DNA from: Mycobacterium sp. SM1
GTDB lineage: Bacteria; Actinomycetota; Actinomycetes; Mycobacteriales; Mycobacteriaceae
NCBI RefSeq assembly: GCF_018361265.1
Contig: NZ_JAFLNH010000001.1
Span: 310,001-374,000, forward strand
Reading direction: 5' to 3'
Length of the DNA: 64,000 bases
In this document: positions 54,937 through 62,904 of the stretch, piece by piece
Position numbering within the stretch: the first letter of the stretch is position 1
How the letters are laid out: every line of letters begins with the position of its first letter
The notes under the pieces: model-generated
The model's input: only the letters and a program-made list of their open reading frames with translations
What the model was told of the DNA's origin: nothing
Databases searched by the model: none
Program-made: the position numbers and the translations under genes

Positions 54937-57672
54937 ATGCGGACCGAGGCGTTTGCCTCAACGTTGACCGTATGGGCGGGGCCTGCGAGGTATGTATTCC
55001 CCCCTGGCCGTGATGTCCTGGTGGGCCGTGACAGTCGATGCGACATCCGCCTCGACGAGCGGGACAACAGCACATGGACATCGCGCATCCACCTGGTACT
55101 GCGCTTCACCGGCACCCACTGGGTGGCCATCGACAGCAGCCTCAACGGCAGCTACCTCGACGGCATCCGGGTGTCGACCATCAATATTCACGATGGTCAA
55201 ACCATCACCCTCGGCGATCCGCGGGACGGGCCGCGGCTGCTTTTCCGGCTCGGCGATCCGGCCGGCGTGCCGGCACGACCTCCGGCTCAACCCCCCGGCT
55301 CCGCAGGGCTCACCACCGCGTTGCCCTCCGGTGTGCGCCCCGGTCAACCCACGCTGCCCAGGCCCCTGGCGCAGCAGCCCCCTACCGACCCGGGTCGCTC
55401 GGCCACGCCGATCCGATTCAGCCACCCCCACGACCCGGTGACTGCGCCGCCGGGTCAGCGCCCGGCTCAGCCACCCCCGCCGACGGCCCGGCCGCGGCGG
55501 CTCGAGCAGCCAACCACCAGGCCGATGCGCCGTTCCCCGCCGACAGGCACCGACGACGGCCGTCAGGCTCTCCCCGCGAGGGTGTCCGGTGCGATGCGGG
55601 ACCTGTTCTCCCGCCGGTCAGCTTCCCAACCGGACTCCCGACCAGACCCCCAACTCGACCCCCAACTAGACCCCCAACTAGACCCCCAACTAGACGAGGC
55701 CCCTCCGACCGAGCCGTTACGACGCCCAGATGTCGTCGCCGGGGAGACGGTGACCTCCCGCCCGTCACCGGCGGTGGCCGCCGACAGCGGTGACAGCGGT
55801 GCGCAAGAGCCGCCGGCGGTGGCCCCGCTACCCGCCGACAGCGGTGCGCAAGAGCCGCCGGCGTCGGCCCCGGCTCACGCCGAGAGCGGCATAACTGCGC
55901 CGGCGCCGCCGACCGGCCCGGCCGGGCTAAACGCCGACCGGCTGGGCCTCGTCGTCGATGGCCATCAGATGCTCGCGGACATTTCCCTCAGTGCACGCCC
56001 GGGAGACCTGATCGCCGTCATCGGACCGTCCGCCGCTCGCAACACGGCCCTGATCAACCTGCTGGCCGGCGCCCAGCGGCCCACGTCCGGCGAGGTCACC
56101 CTCGACGGTCACAACGTGCGCGCCCAGGGCGTGCGCTCCCGTATCGGGATGGTGCCGCGTAGCGACCTGGCGCACCGTCAGCTCACCGTCGAACAAGCCT
56201 TGGCCTACGCCGCCGAACTGCGGCTGCCGCCCGGCGCCTCCGCCGAGGATCGCCAGCGTGCGGTGGACCACGTTCTGGGCGAGCTGGAGTTAAGTCCGCA
56301 CCGCGCTACCCGGGTGGGCAAGCTGTCCGCCGAGGAACGCCGACGAGCATCGATGGCCGTGGAATTACTGGCCGCGCCGGCGTTGCTCGTCCTCGACGAT
56401 CCAATGGCCGGACTGGATCCGGCGCCGGGCCGCCGGGTGATGGCGATGCTGCGGCGACTCGCCGACGCCGGGCGCGTTGTCGTGGTAGCGACCGCAGCGC
56501 CGAGTCACCCGGAACTGTGCGACCGAGTGGTGCTGCTCTCCTCCGGCACCGTCGCCTACGCGGGACCACCCGCAGGGATCGCCGAGGCGATGGGCACGAC
56601 CGACTGGCCGGACATGCTGTCGCGGTTGCGCAGCCACCGCGACAGCGGCCACCAAGCGTCCCTGACCCGCCGGCCTGCGCCGAGCCCCCCGGCACCTGCT
56701 GCGGCCAGCGCCCTTCCACCGCCGCCCGCGCACCTCGGGCTGTGGCGCCAGATCATCCTGGTGGTCCGCCGCCAGGCCCGTCTGCTCACCGCTAACCACC
56801 CCCACCTGCTGTTTTCGGCGATCCTGCCGTTCGCGCTGGGGTCGCTGGCATTCGCGGTGCCCGGCAGCACCGGCCTGGGCCAGGCAGATCCCTACGGGAA
56901 CAACCCTCATGAAGCCAGTGAGCTCCTGGTCCTGCTCACCATCGCGGCGGTGATCATCGGCACCGCGCTGACCATCTACGACCTCGTTGGCGAACGCGCG
57001 ATCTTTCGGCGTGAAGAAGCCGCAGGGCTATCGCCGTTCGCGTACCTGGCGGGCAAGGTCTTCGTTTTCACCGTGGCCGCGGCGATCGAGACCGCCGTCG
57101 TCACCGCCATCGTGGTCCTCCGCAAAGGCGCACCGGGCCACGGCGCCGTGGTTCTGGGCAACGCCGTTGTCGAGTTGTATGCCGCGGTAGCCGCGACGGC
57201 CATTGTCTCGGCGATCGTGGGACTGACCCTGTCGGCGCTGGCAACCTCCACCCAGCAGATCCTGCCGATGCTGGTGCTGGTGATCCTGATGTCACTGGTG
57301 TTCGCCGGGGGACTGGTTCCGGTGGTGGGCAAGCCGGGATTCGACCAGATCTCCTGGTTCATTCCCTCCCGGTGGGGGTTCGCGGCGTCGGCCGCCACCA
57401 TTGATTTGCGCAGGGCTGATCCGCTGGCCCCGCATGACGAGCTGTGGACCCACTACTGGGGCTGGTGGCTGTTCGACATGACCGCGTTGGTTGCCTTGGG
57501 CGCGGTGTGCCTCGGGTTCCTGCTCTGGCGGCTGTTGCCGCCCGATTACCGGCAAAGCCACGGCGCCGCCAGCCGGACGGTGAGTCCTGGCGACCGATCG
57601 CTGCCACACCGAAGCGGGCCCCGGCCAACGGCGGCGGGTGAGCCGTCGGCCACCGGCCCCGCCCGGGCTTAA
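54937..57672 (+). CDS. FHA-ABC2 membrane protein with degenerate ATPase, Rv1747-like
   Basis: 911 residues. FHA at about 5-85 with all phosphothreonine-binding residues (LVGRDSRCDIRL, SRIHLVL, LNGSYLDG). A 250-residue Pro-rich linker holds four LDPQ repeats and two copies of DSGAQEPPA. An ABC domain (about 325-555) follows, but the Walker A is GPSAARNTA (Lys replaced by Asn), the signature is LSAEERRRAS and Walker B is LLVLDDP. Six TMs with ABC-2 features end the protein. Rv1747 of M. tuberculosis has a similar plan with two FHA domains and a proper ATPase. So this one is probably regulated by Ser/Thr kinases but does not hydrolyse ATP normally. ATG at 54937 follows GAGGAAAGG. Confidence 0.85.
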   Translation: MRTEAFASTLTVWAGPARYVFPPGRDVLVGRDSRCDIRLDERDNSTWTSRIHLVLRFTGTHWVAIDSSLNGSYLDGIRVSTINIHDGQTITLGDPRDGPRLLFRLGDPAGVPARPPAQPPGSAGLTTALPSGVRPGQPTLPRPLAQQPPTDPGRSATPIRFSHPHDPVTAPPGQRPAQPPPPTARPRRLEQPTTRPMRRSPPTGTDDGRQALPARVSGAMRDLFSRRSASQPDSRPDPQLDPQLDPQLDPQLDEAPPTEPLRRPDVVAGETVTSRPSPAVAADSGDSGAQEPPAVAPLPADSGAQEPPASAPAHAESGITAPAPPTGPAGLNADRLGLVVDGHQMLADISLSARPGDLIAVIGPSAARNTALINLLAGAQRPTSGEVTLDGHNVRAQGVRSRIGMVPRSDLAHRQLTVEQALAYAAELRLPPGASAEDRQRAVDHVLGELELSPHRATRVGKLSAEERRRASMAVELLAAPALLVLDDPMAGLDPAPGRRVMAMLRRLADAGRVVVVATAAPSHPELCDRVVLLSSGTVAYAGPPAGIAEAMGTTDWPDMLSRLRSHRDSGHQASLTRRPAPSPPAPAAASALPPPPAHLGLWRQIILVVRRQARLLTANHPHLLFSAILPFALGSLAFAVPGSTGLGQADPYGNNPHEASELLVLLTIAAVIIGTALTIYDLVGERAIFRREEAAGLSPFAYLAGKVFVFTVAAAIETAVVTAIVVLRKGAPGHGAVVLGNAVVELYAAVAATAIVSAIVGLTLSALATSTQQILPMLVLVILMSLVFAGGLVPVVGKPGFDQISWFIPSRWGFAASAATIDLRRADPLAPHDELWTHYWGWWLFDMTALVALGAVCLGFLLWRLLPPDYRQSHGAASRTVSPGDRSLPHRSGPRPTAAGEPSATGPARA
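55645..55692. repeat. 12-bp tandem repeat, four copies, in the FHA-ABC linker
   Basis: GACCCCCAACTA (first copy ending CTC) four times in frame, encoding Asp-Pro-Gln-Leu repeats in the Pro-rich linker. Likely to vary in number by slippage. Confidence 0.85.
55792..55881. repeat. 45-bp direct repeat, two copies, in the FHA-ABC linker
   Basis: GACAGCGGTGCGCAAGAGCC starts at 55792 and again at 55837; 27 bases are identical at the start of each copy and the rest is similar. Encodes DSGAQEPPA plus a Pro-rich tail twice. Confidence 0.75.
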
Positions 57673-57707
57673 AGGAGCTCAACGCCCCGACCCCGGCAAA
57701 GCCCGCC

Positions 57708-59135
57708 TCAGCTACGCGACGGGCTTTTCGCCAGCTGCGGACGCATCGGCGGCTCCTGCGATCCGGGCCGCGGAAAGGGCCTGCGCACATACACCGTCCA
57801 GGTCAACAGCGCAGCGGCCACATAGCACATCATGAAGATCCAGAACGCCCCCGTCCCCGTGCCGGTGCTCAGGTAGGACTGCCGCAGCGCCAGATTGATG
57901 CCGAAGCCACCGAGTGCGCCAAACGCCGCAACGACGCCCATGACCACCCCCGATAGCACACGAGACCAGTCACGTTCTGCGGCGTCGCCGACTCCCAGCT
58001 CGCGGCGGCACTCCTCGAAGACGGTCGGGATCATCTTGTACACCGAGGCATTGCCGATCCCGGACAACACGAACAGGGTGAAAAAACTGACGATGTAGCC
58101 GGCCAGCAGCGCACCACCGGCCGGACCCGGGGTGTGATCGTCAATGGTGCTGACGCCGACCAGCAGCCCGGTGGCGAGAAACATGGCGACGAAGGCCATC
58201 AGGGTGACACGACCCCCGCCGGCCCGGTCGGCCAGCCGCCCGCCATACACCCGGGCCAACGATGCCAGCAGCGGCCCCAGGAAGGCGATCTGAGCGGCGT
58301 GCAGCGCGGCCTGCCGATGGCTTTGCCCACCGGCAAGGAAGTTGAGCTGCAACACCTCGCCGAACGCGAACGCGAAACCGATGAACGAACCGAACGTGCC
58401 GAGGTAGAGCAGCGCGAGCAGCCAGGTGTCGCGCTCGGACAGGACAGCCGACAGGATCGCCCGGAGATGGGTCGCCTCGACGCGGTGCTGCTCGAGGTTG
58501 TTCATGAATCGGGTCGCTCCGATGGCGGTGATCGCCAGCAGCACCAAGTAGACGGCGCCAACCCAATAGGGCTGCCGGTTGCCGGCGACGGCGATGACCA
58601 GCAGCCCGACTAACTGGATCGTCGGCACCCCCAGATTGCCGGCCCCGCCGGTAAACCCCAGCACCGTGCCCTTGAGTCGCTGGGGGTAGAACGCGTTGGC
58701 GACGGCGGTCGACGCCGCGAAATTGCCGCCGCCCAATCCCGTCAGCGCCGCGCACACCAGATATGGCCACAGCGGCAGCCCCGGGTGAGCCAGCAGCACC
58801 ATCGTGCCCAGGGTGGGGATCAGCAGCAGAAACGCCGAGACGGCGGTCCAGTTGCGGCCGCCGAAGGTCGCCGTCGCCAGCGCGTAAGGCAGCCGCAGGA
58901 AGGCGCCGACCAGGGTGGCGACGGTACCGAGCAAGAACTTGTCGGCCACCGAAAACCCATAGACGCTCTGGGGCATGAACAGCACCATCACCGACCAGAG
59001 GGACCACACCGAGTAGCCGAGGTGCACGGCCATCACCGACCAGATCAGGTTGCGCCGGGCGATGACCTTGTTGCCGCCCTCCCAGGCCAGCACATCTTCT
59101 GGATCCCAGTGCGCGATGCGATGCGAGTGCCCCAT
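57708..59135 (-). CDS. narK: NarK-type nitrate/nitrite transporter (MFS)
   Basis: 475-residue, 12-TM major facilitator protein of the nitrate-nitrite porter family. The N-terminal helix has IWSVMAVHLGYSVWSLWSVMVLFMP; the family nitrate signature appears as GLGGGNFAASTAVANAFYP and again as GFTGGAGNLGVP; FMNNLEQHRVEAT forms the cytosolic loop. It takes up nitrate or exports nitrite. M. tuberculosis has narK1 (Rv2329c) exactly next to the Rv2327-like gene. No nitrate reductase gene is in the window, and narGHJI is missing from its usual site near typA. Convergent with the FHA-ABC gene. ATG at 59133-59135. Confidence 0.9.
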   Translation of the reverse strand: MGHSHRIAHWDPEDVLAWEGGNKVIARRNLIWSVMAVHLGYSVWSLWSVMVLFMPQSVYGFSVADKFLLGTVATLVGAFLRLPYALATATFGGRNWTAVSAFLLLIPTLGTMVLLAHPGLPLWPYLVCAALTGLGGGNFAASTAVANAFYPQRLKGTVLGFTGGAGNLGVPTIQLVGLLVIAVAGNRQPYWVGAVYLVLLAITAIGATRFMNNLEQHRVEATHLRAILSAVLSERDTWLLALLYLGTFGSFIGFAFAFGEVLQLNFLAGGQSHRQAALHAAQIAFLGPLLASLARVYGGRLADRAGGGRVTLMAFVAMFLATGLLVGVSTIDDHTPGPAGGALLAGYIVSFFTLFVLSGIGNASVYKMIPTVFEECRRELGVGDAAERDWSRVLSGVVMGVVAAFGALGGFGINLALRQSYLSTGTGTGAFWIFMMCYVAAALLTWTVYVRRPFPRPGSQEPPMRPQLAKSPSRS

Positions 59136-59350
59136 GCGATCCCTGCCCTTCTCGAAACGCCCCGCGGTTAGCGGCCCTGGCTGCCGGGTCACCCCGAAGG
59201 CTAGCCGGGGTTGTCGCGCAGCCTGCTCCGAGTGGGTCGATCGCATCGGCGACGGCGTCGTCCCCCAGCCCGGGCGCCTCCCAGGATGCCAGACCGTTGG
59301 CCCCAAGCCGGTATCCCGCGCCGTCGAGCACCCTGGCACCCGCAACACCC

Positions 59351-60040
59351 TCACCGCCGGTGCAGGTCGACCTCGTTGAATGAGGCGATCCACCGGTGCG
59401 GGGGGCGTGGCGAATTCAGCTCGCCCGGCCGGGTGACGCCCAGCACCGACCACCCGGCGGCCGCCGCGGCGTCGAGCTCGTCGGGCTGATCCGAGAGGAA
59501 CAAGATGTCCTCGGCGGGCACACCGATGACGCGCGCGATCCGCTGGTAGGAGGCGCTGTCGCGCTTCCCACCGGCGGTGCTCAGGTCGAACCACCCGCTG
59601 ATCAACGATGCCAGTTCTTCCCCGCGGGCATAAGTGAACCAATCCTGTTGGTTGCGTACAGAGCCCGACGAGAACACGTACAAGGCGATATCGGCATCGT
59701 GCCATCGGCGCAGCGCCGGCGCCACGTCGTCGAAGAACTCCCCGTGCAGCACGCCGCTGCGAAACCCCTCCGCACAGATCAGGCCTTGCGCGGTTTTCAG
59801 CGGTTCGGCCTTGACATCAGAGTTCAGCCAGCCGCACAAGATGTCGGCCACCGCCGTCGTGTCGGCATCGGGTCGCCCGGCCTGAGCACGGGTTTGGGCG
59901 ATCACCGCAGCGGCCGCACCGTCGCGGTTGTCGGTCAGCCACCGCCGAAGATGTTCTCGGGTGTAGCCATACAGGCGCTCGCGCACCGAATCGGTCGGGC
60001 TGACCGTGCCCTCGATGTCGAGAACGACCGCAGCGATCAT
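59351..60040 (-). CDS. mtnC: MtnC, enolase-phosphatase of methionine salvage
   Basis: 229-residue HAD-family enzyme. Motif I is AVVLDIEGTVSPTDSV (residues 3-18; the D-x-E form of this family), motif II FSSGS, motif III Lys in TAGGKRDSASY, motif IV FLSDQPDELDAA. It enolises and dephosphorylates 2,3-diketo-5-methylthiopentyl-1-phosphate to the acireductone. ATG overlaps the mtnD stop (ATGA, 60037-60040), so it is the last gene of the mtnAB-mtnD-mtnC operon. narK is the next gene downstream on the same strand after a 215-bp gap. Confidence 0.93.
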   Translation of the reverse strand: MIAAVVLDIEGTVSPTDSVRERLYGYTREHLRRWLTDNRDGAAAAVIAQTRAQAGRPDADTTAVADILCGWLNSDVKAEPLKTAQGLICAEGFRSGVLHGEFFDDVAPALRRWHDADIALYVFSSGSVRNQQDWFTYARGEELASLISGWFDLSTAGGKRDSASYQRIARVIGVPAEDILFLSDQPDELDAAAAAGWSVLGVTRPGELNSPRPPHRWIASFNEVDLHRR

Positions 60041-60609
60041 GCGATGAGCTGATCGAGCGTGGGGAACCGCTCACCGATAGGGTCGCCGGTGAAGTCGCCA
60101 ACCCAGCCGTTGGGCTCCTCAAAGAACCGGATCGCCACAAAATCCGGGCGCTCGCCCGTGTCGAACCAGTGGCGAGTCCCGGCCGGCACCGACACCAAGT
60201 CGCCTGCGGTACAGACCAGCGCCACCACCTCCGGCTCCAGGCGCAGGTAGAAGCAGCCCCGGCCGGCGACAAAAAACCGCACCTCGCCCTCGGCATGCCG
60301 GTGCTCGGACCGGAACTTTTCGCGGGCGGCCCTGGCCTTCTCCGCCCATCCCGGATCGCTGTCGCCGGGCTGCAGTCGGGCGACGTCGATGTAGCGGTAG
60401 CGGCCGTCGGCGTTGAGCGCGGCGACGCGGTCGCCGTAATAGGAAAGGATCTCGGCGGCCGGAGTCGCCGGGCTAAGACCGGGCATCGTGGGCCAGCGGC
60501 CGAAGCCGACGCCACGCTCGGCGAGCTCGGTGCCGATCACGGTGGCATCGTCGCTGCGCAGCCGCACGTCGGTGGCGTCGCTGGCGGCCATCACCTGCAG
60601 CAACGTCAT
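60037..60609 (-). CDS. mtnD: MtnD, acireductone dioxygenase
   Basis: 190-residue cupin. Metal-binding motif 1 SEHRHAEGEVRFFVAG gives His-x-His and Glu (residues about 103-110), motif 2 PAGTRHWFDTG gives the third His. With Fe2+ it forms the methionine 2-keto precursor plus formate, with Ni2+ an off-pathway product and CO. ATG at 60607-60609 overlaps the mtnAB stop, and its own stop overlaps mtnC, so three genes are tightly coupled. M. tuberculosis, as far as I know, lacks this pathway at the corresponding place. Confidence 0.93.
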   Translation of the reverse strand: MTLLQVMAASDATDVRLRSDDATVIGTELAERGVGFGRWPTMPGLSPATPAAEILSYYGDRVAALNADGRYRYIDVARLQPGDSDPGWAEKARAAREKFRSEHRHAEGEVRFFVAGRGCFYLRLEPEVVALVCTAGDLVSVPAGTRHWFDTGERPDFVAIRFFEEPNGWVGDFTGDPIGERFPTLDQLIA

Positions 60610-62300
60610 CTCGGTTCCTTTCCCGGCTCCTTTCCACGACGCGGGGATGCGAGCTCGCGGCGGCCGGTGAGGCTCGCCAGCTTGCACATCGCCTCCAGGC
60701 ATTCCGCGTGATTGCGGGCCTGCTCGAGGTCCGCGCCCCAGGAGGTGATGCCGTGACCCGCGACGAATATCACCGGTGCCGCGTCGGGGTGCTCTAGCAG
60801 ATAATGCTCGACGTCGGCGCCGATGCGCGCCACGTCGACGTGGTTGGCGAACACCGGAATTTCGATGGCCTCCGCCGAGCGATCGGGCTGCAGTCCCTTG
60901 ATGAGCTCGTAGCCGCTGAACCGCAGTGTCGGTGGCGCATCGATGGACTGCGCGGTCGCGTACGGCGAGTGGACGTGCACGACGGCACCGGCACCGGTGG
61001 CCCGGTAGATAGCGGTGTGGATGGCGGTCTCCGCCGATGGCTGCCGCGTTCCTGAGACCTGCTGCGAGTCAGCGATATTCACCGTAACCAGGTCGTGCGA
61101 GGTGAGCTCACCCTTGGACAGCCCGCTGCCCGTGATCACCGCGGTCTGCCCGGTGCGCACCGAGATATTGCCTGCGCTGCCCGCCATCCAGCCGCGCGCA
61201 TACAGCCGACGGGCGACCTCGGGAATCTGGCTCTCGGCGCTCGCAGCGGGGGCGCTATCTAGATCACGTTGTCCTGCAGGGATGTTGACGCTACTCACCA
61301 CGCCGTTTTCGGTGACGACGGCGGTGATCAGCTCCGGCGGGGTGATATCGAAGGCAGGGTTGAGCACCCTGGTGCCCTGGGGGGCGGTGGGCACGCCACC
61401 GACATGGGTAATCTCGGCCGGGTCTCGTTCCTCCACAACGATCTGGCGACCCGTCACGGTAGCCGGATCACGGGTCGACTCGGGCGCGACCACGATGAAG
61501 GGGATAGCGTGACGGTGTGCCGCCAGCGCAAGCGCGTAGGTGCCGATCTTGTTGGCCACCGAGCCGTCTGCCGCGATGCGGTCTGCGCCGACGATCACGC
61601 AGTCGACCTGTCCGGTGGCCATCGCCCACGGCGCGGCCGAGTCGATCATCAGCCGGTGCGGGATGCCGGCCTCGGCCAGCTCCCACGTCGTCAGCCGGGC
61701 CCCCTGAAGCAGCGGGCGCGTCTCACCGACCAGCACGTTCTCGATCTTGCCTCGGGCATGCAGCACCCGCAGCGCGCCCATAGCCGTGCCGAACCCGGCG
61801 GTTGCCAGTCGTCCGGTGTTGCAGTGGGTGAGCATCCGCAGCGGCCGATCGGGGCACAGCCGCTGCACCAGGTCCGCCGCGTGGGTGGCGGCAGCCCGGT
61901 TGACGCGGCCGTCCTCGGCCAGCATCTCCAGGGCCTCGTGCAGGACGGCCGGTGCGCCCAGCGGCAGCCTGGCCAGCGCGCGCTGCACACCGCGGGCCAG
62001 GTTGACCGCCGTCGGCCGCGCCGCAGCGACCCGCTCGGCCTCCGCCGTCACCTTCGTGATATCCCCAGCGTGCGCGAACGCCGCCAGCACCACCGCGAAC
62101 GCCCCGGACACCCCGAGCGCGGGCGCTCCCCGTATGGCCAGCGTCTTGATCGCCTCGATGACCTCGTCGACACTCGTGAGCCGCAACAGGCGCACCTCGC
62201 GCGGCAGCGCGCGCTGGTCGATGACCACCAGCGCGTCCCCCGCCCATGTGATCGAACTCTCACCCACCCGCGTAACACGTCGATCGCGGACCACAGCCAT
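60606..62300 (-). CDS. mtnAB: Fused MtnA-MtnB: methylthioribose-1-P isomerase and methylthioribulose-1-P dehydratase
   Basis: 564-residue two-domain enzyme. Residues 1-350 are MtnA: IKTLAIRGAPALGVSGAF, catalytic Cys160 in THCNTG and Asp240 in VGADRIAADGSVANK, with NPAFDITPPELITAVVTENG closing the domain. After a short Ala/Ser linker (about 352-362) comes MtnB (365-564), a class II aldolase-type dehydratase: GWMAGSAGNISVR, ITGSGLSKG, zinc His in VHVHSPYATA and FVAGHGITSWG. It thus carries out two consecutive steps from MTR-1-P to diketo-MTP-1-P. The ATG at 62298-62300 gives canonical residue numbers. A 13-bp tandem duplication (62288-62313) repeats the start region. First gene of the operon. 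Confidence 0.92.
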   Translation of the reverse strand: MAVVRDRRVTRVGESSITWAGDALVVIDQRALPREVRLLRLTSVDEVIEAIKTLAIRGAPALGVSGAFAVVLAAFAHAGDITKVTAEAERVAAARPTAVNLARGVQRALARLPLGAPAVLHEALEMLAEDGRVNRAAATHAADLVQRLCPDRPLRMLTHCNTGRLATAGFGTAMGALRVLHARGKIENVLVGETRPLLQGARLTTWELAEAGIPHRLMIDSAAPWAMATGQVDCVIVGADRIAADGSVANKIGTYALALAAHRHAIPFIVVAPESTRDPATVTGRQIVVEERDPAEITHVGGVPTAPQGTRVLNPAFDITPPELITAVVTENGVVSSVNIPAGQRDLDSAPAASAESQIPEVARRLYARGWMAGSAGNISVRTGQTAVITGSGLSKGELTSHDLVTVNIADSQQVSGTRQPSAETAIHTAIYRATGAGAVVHVHSPYATAQSIDAPPTLRFSGYELIKGLQPDRSAEAIEIPVFANHVDVARIGADVEHYLLEHPDAAPVIFVAGHGITSWGADLEQARNHAECLEAMCKLASLTGRRELASPRRGKEPGKEPR

Positions 62301-62433
62301 GGACCACAGCCATGACAATCTTCGGAGCTTCACCCCCACCTTGCCACGGGCCGGGCTCGGCTGTTCTCCTGCCGCGCAGGTGAATTCGCTCTATACCCCG
62401 GCTTACGGCGGCGCAGGCGACCGTGAACACCCG

Positions 62434-62506
62434 CTCCCCCGGAAGGACTCGAACCTTCAACCCTTCGGTTAACAGCCGAACGCTCTGCCAGTTGAGCTAC
62501 AGGGGA
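62434..62506 (-). tRNA. asnT: tRNA-Asn (anticodon GTT)
   Basis: 73-nt cloverleaf on the minus strand: acceptor TCCCCTG pairs with CGGGGGA, D arm with AGCTCAACTGGCAGAGC, anticodon stem TTCGG/CCGAA with loop CTGTTAA (anticodon GTT), T arm with GGTTCGAGTCC, and discriminator G. CCA is not encoded. It lies between mtnAB and the Rv2342-like gene; in M. tuberculosis asnT is likewise next to Rv2342. Confidence 0.95.
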
Positions 62507-62643
62507 CCGCCCTATCCGCCTATCCGCACGGCCTATCCGCACGGATAAGCGCCGTTCGCGCGACGACTCTAGCGTACCGACGTCCAGCTGGGGAGATCGG
62601 CCCGGTGCCGCGCCGGGCCGGGCCCGTGGGGCAGGATGGACCC

Positions 62644-62892
62644 ATGATCCGGTATGCCGTCGCGCTGGGACTCGGCTACGTGATGGGCGCGAAAGCCGGG
62701 CGCCGCCGCTATGAGCAGATCGTTGGCACCTACCGCGCCGTGGTCGGTAACCCCGCGGCCAAGTCCGCGATCGAGGCGGCGCGGCGCGTCATCGCCAATC
62801 GCCTCTCGCCGGACACCCGGATGGTGACCCTGGCCGAGATCGACAGCCAAACCAGCGTGGTCGAACCGCGGAAGCCACGACGCGCAACCTGA
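62644..62892 (+). CDS. Small conserved protein, Rv2342-like
   Basis: 82-residue protein (Rv2342 is 85 aa). N-terminal MIRYAVALGLGYVMGAKAGRRRYEQI is a short hydrophobic hairpin with a GxKAGRRRY motif found in many actinobacterial small membrane-associated proteins; the rest is a basic amphipathic helix. Function unknown. The ATG at 62644 is chosen over an upstream frame extension that lacks similarity. Convergent with dnaG (12 bp between). Confidence 0.85.
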   Translation: MIRYAVALGLGYVMGAKAGRRRYEQIVGTYRAVVGNPAAKSAIEAARRVIANRLSPDTRMVTLAEIDSQTSVVEPRKPRRAT

Positions 62893-62904
62893 GGCCTGAA
62901 GGTG

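Noticed and set aside
59289..59306. TTGGGGCC-like DosR half site upstream of narK
   Set aside because: Only about 13 of 20 positions agree with the consensus and it is over 150 bp from the gene; too weak to list as a feature.
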